Below are positions 4,654-7,403 of a stretch of 7,403 bases of DNA, piece after piece (positions within the stretch are counted from its first letter, which is position 1; each line of letters begins with the position of its first letter). Under the pieces are notes generated by a model. That model made no database searches. It worked only from the letters and a program-made list of their open reading frames with translations, and was not told the DNA's origin. Source of the stretch: Oscillospiraceae bacterium. GTDB lineage: Bacteria; Bacillota_A; Clostridia; Oscillospirales; Ruminococcaceae. The translations under genes were made by a program, and so were the position numbers. The stretch is from positions 1-7,403 of the forward strand of contig JAGAJA010000080.1 of the NCBI GenBank assembly GCA_017829075.1. The letters are read 5' to 3'.

Positions 4654-5140
4654 TTCACCACTTACAGGCGAGTATTTACGCGCGTTCGAGCGGCACGCGA
4701 CGAAGAACGACCCGAAGCACGGCGGCGCAACGGTGCCATGCTGGGAGATCGTGGCGTATGCTGCGGATCTCCTGGATATAGCCGCGCGGGAGCTGGGAGA
4801 CAGCCTGGATATGTGCCGACTTGCCCGCAGTCTGGGAATAGGCGGGGTAGTGTTGAATAAGTACGTTGGCATGCTCAAGCCCAGCGAAAAAGGCATTATC
4901 TTGATAGGCGCAAACGATGGAGAAGCCATCGTAGTTCTGCGGGAAACGCTGTGCCGCGAAGAAAAGCGCTTTACGCTGGCGCATGAAATCGGGCACTACT
5001 GTTTGCACGTCCGGAGCAGCGGGGGAGATTACTCCATATTCAGCAGCGCCATTATAGAGCAGGAAGCGGAAATATTCGCGGCGGCGCTCATGTATCTACT
5101 AGACCAGAGGACAGCACAGAGAGCGGCACACGCCGCATAA
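4643..5140 (+). CDS. ImmA/IrrE-family zinc metallopeptidase
   Basis: A 165-residue protein; I chose the ATG at 4643 because AAAGGCGG lies eight bases before it, whereas a GTG at 4634 has no spaced ribosome site. The zinc site is LAHEIGHYCLH (112-122), with H114, E115 and H118 as HExxH, and the third ligand probably E141 in EQEAEIFAAALM (139-150), the family's EAxxFA motif. An internal stretch, DMCRLARSLGIGGVVLNKYVGML, matches the usual N-terminal part of the domain. Family members such as ImmA of ICEBs1 cleave a phage-type repressor and so release the element; IrrE/PprI relatives respond to DNA damage. No helix-turn-helix ImmR-like repressor lies in this window, so the substrate is unknown. 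It is followed at 20 bases by a small gene in the same direction. Confidence 0.85.
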   Translation: MAYSSPLTGEYLRAFERHATKNDPKHGGATVPCWEIVAYAADLLDIAARELGDSLDMCRLARSLGIGGVVLNKYVGMLKPSEKGIILIGANDGEAIVVLRETLCREEKRFTLAHEIGHYCLHVRSSGGDYSIFSSAIIEQEAEIFAAALMYLLDQRTAQRAAHAA

Positions 5141-5160
5141 TGCGAAAGGAGCAAAGCACA

Positions 5161-5460
5161 ATGAGCAAGAACACCGACCGCCCGGCATTCGAGCCGGCAG
5201 AAATCACCGTTGACGGTGACACTCTTAAAATCGAGCGAAACAAGGACACAAAGAAAAGCGCGCAGGAACTAAGTGCGTATATACACGCACTGAACCTGAC
5301 GGCAGAGCAGAACAACGAGTTGATAGCTCTGATAATAGAGCACGTCCAGGACGCGGAGCGCGGAGCATTTGCCGCCGGGCTTCTGGCAGCGGAGAACGAG
5401 GACGGCTACACAGAACCGAGCGGCGGACATGGCACACCGGCGGACAGTTTTCCACAATGA
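5161..5460 (+). CDS. Hypothetical protein, 99 residues
   Basis: I chose the ATG at 5161 because AAAGGAG sits nine bases upstream; an ATG overlapping the previous stop (5140) would lie before that site. The N-terminal part has two short strands (EITVDGDTLKIER), the middle is helical (SAQELSAYIHALNLTAEQNNELIALIIEHVQDAERGAFAAGLL), and the tail is Gly/Pro-rich. No signal peptide or membrane segment is present. I do not recognise the family. It probably shares an mRNA with the metallopeptidase, which ends 20 bases before. It is the last gene before the attachment site. Confidence 0.65.
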   Translation: MSKNTDRPAFEPAEITVDGDTLKIERNKDTKKSAQELSAYIHALNLTAEQNNELIALIIEHVQDAERGAFAAGLLAAENEDGYTEPSGGHGTPADSFPQ

Positions 5461-5522
5461 GAACAGGCGGGGCAAACACCACGCTTTCTCCTTTTACAGG
5501 GAGCGGCGAGCGCAATAATTTG

Positions 5523-5562
5523 AGTGCGCTATTAGTGCGCCATCGTGATGAAAGTGCGCCAT
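5523..5562 (+). repeat. AGTGCGC direct repeats near the element end
   Basis: AGTGCGC occurs at 5523-5529, 5534-5540 and 5553-5559; the last two extend to the identical 10-mer AGTGCGCCAT. They lie 100-135 bases inside the tRNA junction, where arm-type binding sites of tyrosine recombinases are normally found. Confidence 0.5.
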
Positions 5563-5626
5563 ACGAAACGAAATAAGATAAAACGCAAAATGCCGATATA
5601 CCGCATAACAGCGCCGCTCATTGAAT

Positions 5627-5645
5627 ACTGCAAAAAACTGCAAAA
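5627..5645 (+). repeat. ACTGCAAAA direct repeat, two units
   Basis: ACTGCAAAA at 5627-5635 and 5637-5645, directly left of the tRNA fragment. It could be a further arm-type or accessory-factor site for recombination; the A-rich sequence may also simply bend the DNA. Confidence 0.35.
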
Positions 5646-5659
5646 CGTCAAAATCACCA

Positions 5660-5704
5660 TTCGTAATGCGCAGGTCGTGGGTTCGAGTCCCATTCCCAGC
5701 TCCA
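5660..5704 (+). tRNA. 3' fragment of tRNA-Thr(CGU), predicted attachment (att) site
   Basis: The fragment begins in the anticodon loop TTCGTAA (anticodon CGT, 5662-5664). It continues through the 3' anticodon strand, variable loop and T arm (GTGGG 5677-5681, loop TTCGAGT, CCCAT 5689-5693), then the 3' acceptor strand TCCCAGC, discriminator T and CCA (5702-5704). The matching 5' half, which should start GCTGGGA, is absent upstream, so this is not a working gene. A tRNA 3' end without its partner, beside an integrase gene, marks the crossover region of a tyrosine recombinase. It probably separates two integrated elements, or an element from downstream host DNA. Confidence 0.85.
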
Positions 5705-5713
5705 TAGCATTGG

Positions 5714-5756
5714 TTCCCGTCATGCGGCTCTGTGAGCTGTTTGGCGGGGATTTTTT
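5714..5756 (+). terminator. Intrinsic terminator following the tRNA fragment
   Basis: TTCCCGTCA (5714-5722) pairs with TGGCGGGGA (5742-5750) with two G-T wobbles, an inner GCTC/GAGC stem closes a TGT loop, and six T follow (5751-5756). It lies ten bases after CCA, where a tRNA terminator would be. Either this is the original downstream end of the tRNA gene or the inserted element brings a substitute. Confidence 0.75.
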
Positions 5757-5764
5757 ATGTTGGT

Positions 5765-5788
5765 AAAACGGTGGGAAACCGCTGTTTT
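5765..5788 (-). terminator. Weak hairpin downstream of the integrase gene
   Basis: On the minus strand, CGGT/ACCG arms (5781-5778 and 5772-5769) with a five-base loop are followed by TTTT (5768-5765), with flanking AAAA/TTTT pairing. The stem is short, so this is only a possible terminator of the integrase transcript, about 45 bases after its stop. Confidence 0.35.
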
Positions 5789-5808
5789 GTCCTTTGATTG
5801 TCCTTTGA
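5787..5808 (+). repeat. Perfect tandem 11-bp repeat, likely integrase arm sites
   Basis: TTGTCCTTTGA occurs twice in tandem (5787-5797, 5798-5808), about 83 bases from the tRNA end and 25 bases from the integrase stop. Paired direct repeats at this place are typical of arm-type sites bound by the integrase N-terminal domain. Confidence 0.6.
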
Positions 5809-5832
5809 CCGTGATTTCGGTTCGACCTCATC

Positions 5833-7014
5833 TCATTCTAGTAAATTGTCTGTAAAGTTCATTACAGAAGCAATGACCTGTCCAGTCCTCGCCTGCGCTT
5901 CCTGGAAAGCATGGCAATAGATGTTGGTAGTCGTGCTGATGCTTGAATGACCTAATGCACTAGATACCGTGGCTGCGTCTACTCCCGCCTGTATAAGAAT
6001 CGTAGCGTTGAAGTGCCGGAGCGAATGAATATCACAGAAGCGTAAGCCATGATGTTCCGTAAAACTCTTGTGCCATTTATACGGCTGTCCTTTGAAAACA
6101 GGTTTTCCAAGCTCGGTTACGAATACGCGGTCGCTTTCGATCCACTTTGTTCCATACAGTCGTTGATTGTGTTCCTGCCAAGTTTTGAGTTTCCTTAGCA
6201 GTTCAAATACAGCATCCGGCAGTTTAAGAGAGCGTTTAGACTTCTGGGTTTTAGGAGTGTCCGTGAAAACTCCATCGATTGGTGTGTAGTATGAAGTACG
6301 CCTGACGCTGATAACATTATTTTTCCAGTCAATGTCCTTCCATTCAAGCCCTAACAGTTCACCGCTTCTGAATCCGCTGTAAACCGCCAGAGTTATAAAT
6401 GTCCGATAGTTCAGCGTCCCTTCTGTTTCAGCCAGCTTTAGAAGCTCTTTCATCTCATCGACAGTATATATCTGTTTTTCCTTTTTCGGACCTTTCGGAA
6501 CAAATATATTAGTACAGGGATTACTTTCCAGCATTCCTTGCCTTAAAGCGTAACTGAACACATCTGAAAGATAGTTCAGGTGATGTATCACGCTTTTTCG
6601 GGCAAGCGGTTTGCCATTTTTCATATTCCTGCCCTTTGTTGACAGGTCGTCGATAAAAGCCTGAATGTGGCCATGAGTGATTTTGTCAACCCTCATATGC
6701 CCGAATGTCTGCAAAACACGCTTTGAAGTACACACCATTCGCTGATATGTTGTGTTTTTAAGATTTGTCCTTGCATACTCGGTCATCCATTTTTCAGCGA
6801 ACTCGTCAAATTTGATATTGGACGGATAGACGCCTTTCTGACAAAGCTGTTCAAACATAACCGTCTGACGATTGAGTTCGTTTTCAACCTGTCTTGCCGT
6901 CATGCTGGGGGTGGGTTTCCATGTTTTTGTCCGCACTACCTGACGGTACTGCGAATCATATCCGCTGCTGACCCGTATCTGATACGAATCGCCGCGTTTC
7001 CTTATTGTTGCCAT
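5833..7014 (-). CDS. Tyrosine recombinase (phage/ICE integrase)
   Basis: A full-length 393-residue site-specific recombinase. An N-terminal arm-binding region (MATIRKRGDSYQIRVSSGYD, 1-60) is followed by a SAM-like core-binding domain (about 67-165) and the catalytic domain (about 180-385). The catalytic set is complete: R216 (SGFRSGELLGLEW), K255 or K258 in the beta-hairpin (DTPKTQKSKR), H330 and R333 (IHSLRH), H356 (LGHSS) and nucleophile Y366 (NIYCH). The ATG at 7014 has AGGAGGT (7032-7026) 11 bases upstream. The 3' end faces the tRNA att site 130 bases away, the normal layout for Tn916-type ICEs and many Firmicute prophages, so tRNA-Thr(CGU) is the probable target. Base composition is AT-richer than the left part and it contains no GAGCGGC word. 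Confidence 0.97.
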   Translation of the reverse strand: MATIRKRGDSYQIRVSSGYDSQYRQVVRTKTWKPTPSMTARQVENELNRQTVMFEQLCQKGVYPSNIKFDEFAEKWMTEYARTNLKNTTYQRMVCTSKRVLQTFGHMRVDKITHGHIQAFIDDLSTKGRNMKNGKPLARKSVIHHLNYLSDVFSYALRQGMLESNPCTNIFVPKGPKKEKQIYTVDEMKELLKLAETEGTLNYRTFITLAVYSGFRSGELLGLEWKDIDWKNNVISVRRTSYYTPIDGVFTDTPKTQKSKRSLKLPDAVFELLRKLKTWQEHNQRLYGTKWIESDRVFVTELGKPVFKGQPYKWHKSFTEHHGLRFCDIHSLRHFNATILIQAGVDAATVSSALGHSSISTTTNIYCHAFQEAQARTGQVIASVMNFTDNLLE

Positions 7015-7067
7015 AAGTTCTGATTACCTCCTGTATCAGACTTTATGACGTACTTTTCACAGAAACT

Positions 7068-7096
7068 ATTTTATCATTTTTCGGCTTAATAGTCAA
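7068..7096 (-). promoter_or_regulatory. Promoter of the integrase gene
   Basis: On the minus strand, TTGACT (7096-7091), a 17-base spacer and TAAAAT (7073-7068). The start would lie near 7061, giving a leader of about 47 bases before the ATG at 7014. The integrase can thus be expressed without read-through from upstream. Confidence 0.7.
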
Positions 7097-7127
7097 GCAG
7101 ATGAAACAGTCTGTGTCATTATACGCC

Positions 7128-7265
7128 TTACAGCCTGTCAAAGTAGGCAAGCAGAGAATCTTTAGGAACAAGTATCCTTGCCCTACTGCTTTCTCCTACT
7201 CTTAATGCCTGTATTTCACCTTTGGCAATCAGAACGCGGATAGCATGAGCAGATACACCCTTATA
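7128..7265 (-). pseudogene. Truncated excisionase-like helix-turn-helix remnant
   Basis: The minus strand encodes 45 residues ending in TAA (7130-7128): GVSAHAIRVLIAKGEIQALRVGESSRARILVPKDSLLAYFDRL. This matches the second half of small Xis/HTH_17 proteins: recognition helix, then the wing ending in an IPKxxL-type helix. The first helix, which should carry about 15 more residues, is missing: an in-frame TAG lies at 7268-7266 and there is no start codon with a ribosome site. None of the three minus-strand frames upstream contains the missing part. The gene lies just ahead of int, the usual xis-int order, and seems broken by replacement of its 5' end with AT-rich DNA. Confidence 0.65.
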
Positions 7266-7373
7266 CTAAACACCGTTTAAAATCTAAATAAAATCCAATC
7301 TCTACCGGTAATACTTTTAATGGTTTGATTAGACAAAGAGCAGATAGTATCACAAAGTCTGTCAACGACTTTT

Positions 7374-7394
7374 TGAAGTGTTTGAAACACTTCA
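7374..7394. repeat. 21-bp perfect palindrome with flanking A/T tracts
   Basis: TGAAGTGTTT (7374-7383) and AAACACTTCA (7385-7394) surround one G, and five T follow on the plus strand. It can act as an AT-rich intrinsic terminator for plus-strand transcripts or as an operator. It lies in 143 bases of gene-free AT-rich DNA that replaces the 5' end of the excisionase gene, which could be the edge of another inserted sequence. Confidence 0.55.
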
Positions 7395-7403
7395 TTTTTA
7401 AAA

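Noticed and set aside
5600..5704. Intact tRNA-Thr gene
   Set aside because: No 5' acceptor strand, D arm or 5' anticodon strand is found upstream of the anticodon loop.
5532..5831. Open frames on both strands through the tRNA fragment
   Set aside because: The peptides are translations of tRNA sequence (such as MGLEPTTCALR), a common annotation artefact.
7339..7365. Minus-strand promoter from TTGACA at 7365-7360
   Set aside because: No -10 hexamer at 16-18 bases; the TACTAT nearby is only ten bases away.

Overview
The window looks like part of the mobile gene pool of a low-to-mid GC Firmicute, most likely a gut-type Clostridia (Oscillospirales/Lachnospirales style). The evidence is strong AGGAGG-type ribosome binding sites, sigma-A promoters with 17-bp spacers, and phage/ICE accessory genes. 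No species can be named from the sequence.

Left part, 1 to about 5700: an accessory element with balanced to GC-rich composition. It holds the end of a DnaC/IstB-type helicase loader (2-616), a sigma-70-like factor (699-1511), and about 1.5 kb without convincing genes (1512-3048). That stretch is full of palindromes and short tandem repeats and carries one well-formed small-RNA unit on the minus strand. Next comes a three-gene minus-strand operon: ribbon-helix-helix protein, DUF4160, DUF2442. It ends in a textbook terminator. The operon is divergent from a HIRAN-like gene (4007-4426), and the shared intergenic region has three exact 13-bp direct repeats, one inside the HIRAN promoter. A second small-RNA unit (minus, about 4428-4518), a short leader ORF, an ImmA/IrrE-type metallopeptidase and a small hypothetical gene follow.

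Junction, 5660-5704: the 3' part of a tRNA-Thr(CGU) gene, from anticodon loop to CCA, without its 5' half. This is what a tyrosine-recombinase attachment site looks like at the distal end of an integrated element. A good terminator follows directly.

Right part, 5705-7403: AT-richer, with an intact tyrosine integrase on the minus strand, its own promoter, and an N-terminally truncated excisionase-like remnant upstream. The order att, int, xis is the usual end of an integrative element, so the window probably spans two elements sitting in tandem at one tRNA gene. A circular or rearranged form of one element is the alternative. A sequence word supports two origins: GAGCGGC (either strand) occurs 23 times before position 5620 and never after it.

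Best candidates for something new: the RHH-DUF4160-DUF2442 operon with its divergent HIRAN gene and three-copy operator; the two promoter-plus-terminator small RNA units; the GAGCGGC word; and a 21-bp tandem repeat that encodes a proline/arginine heptapeptide repeat.
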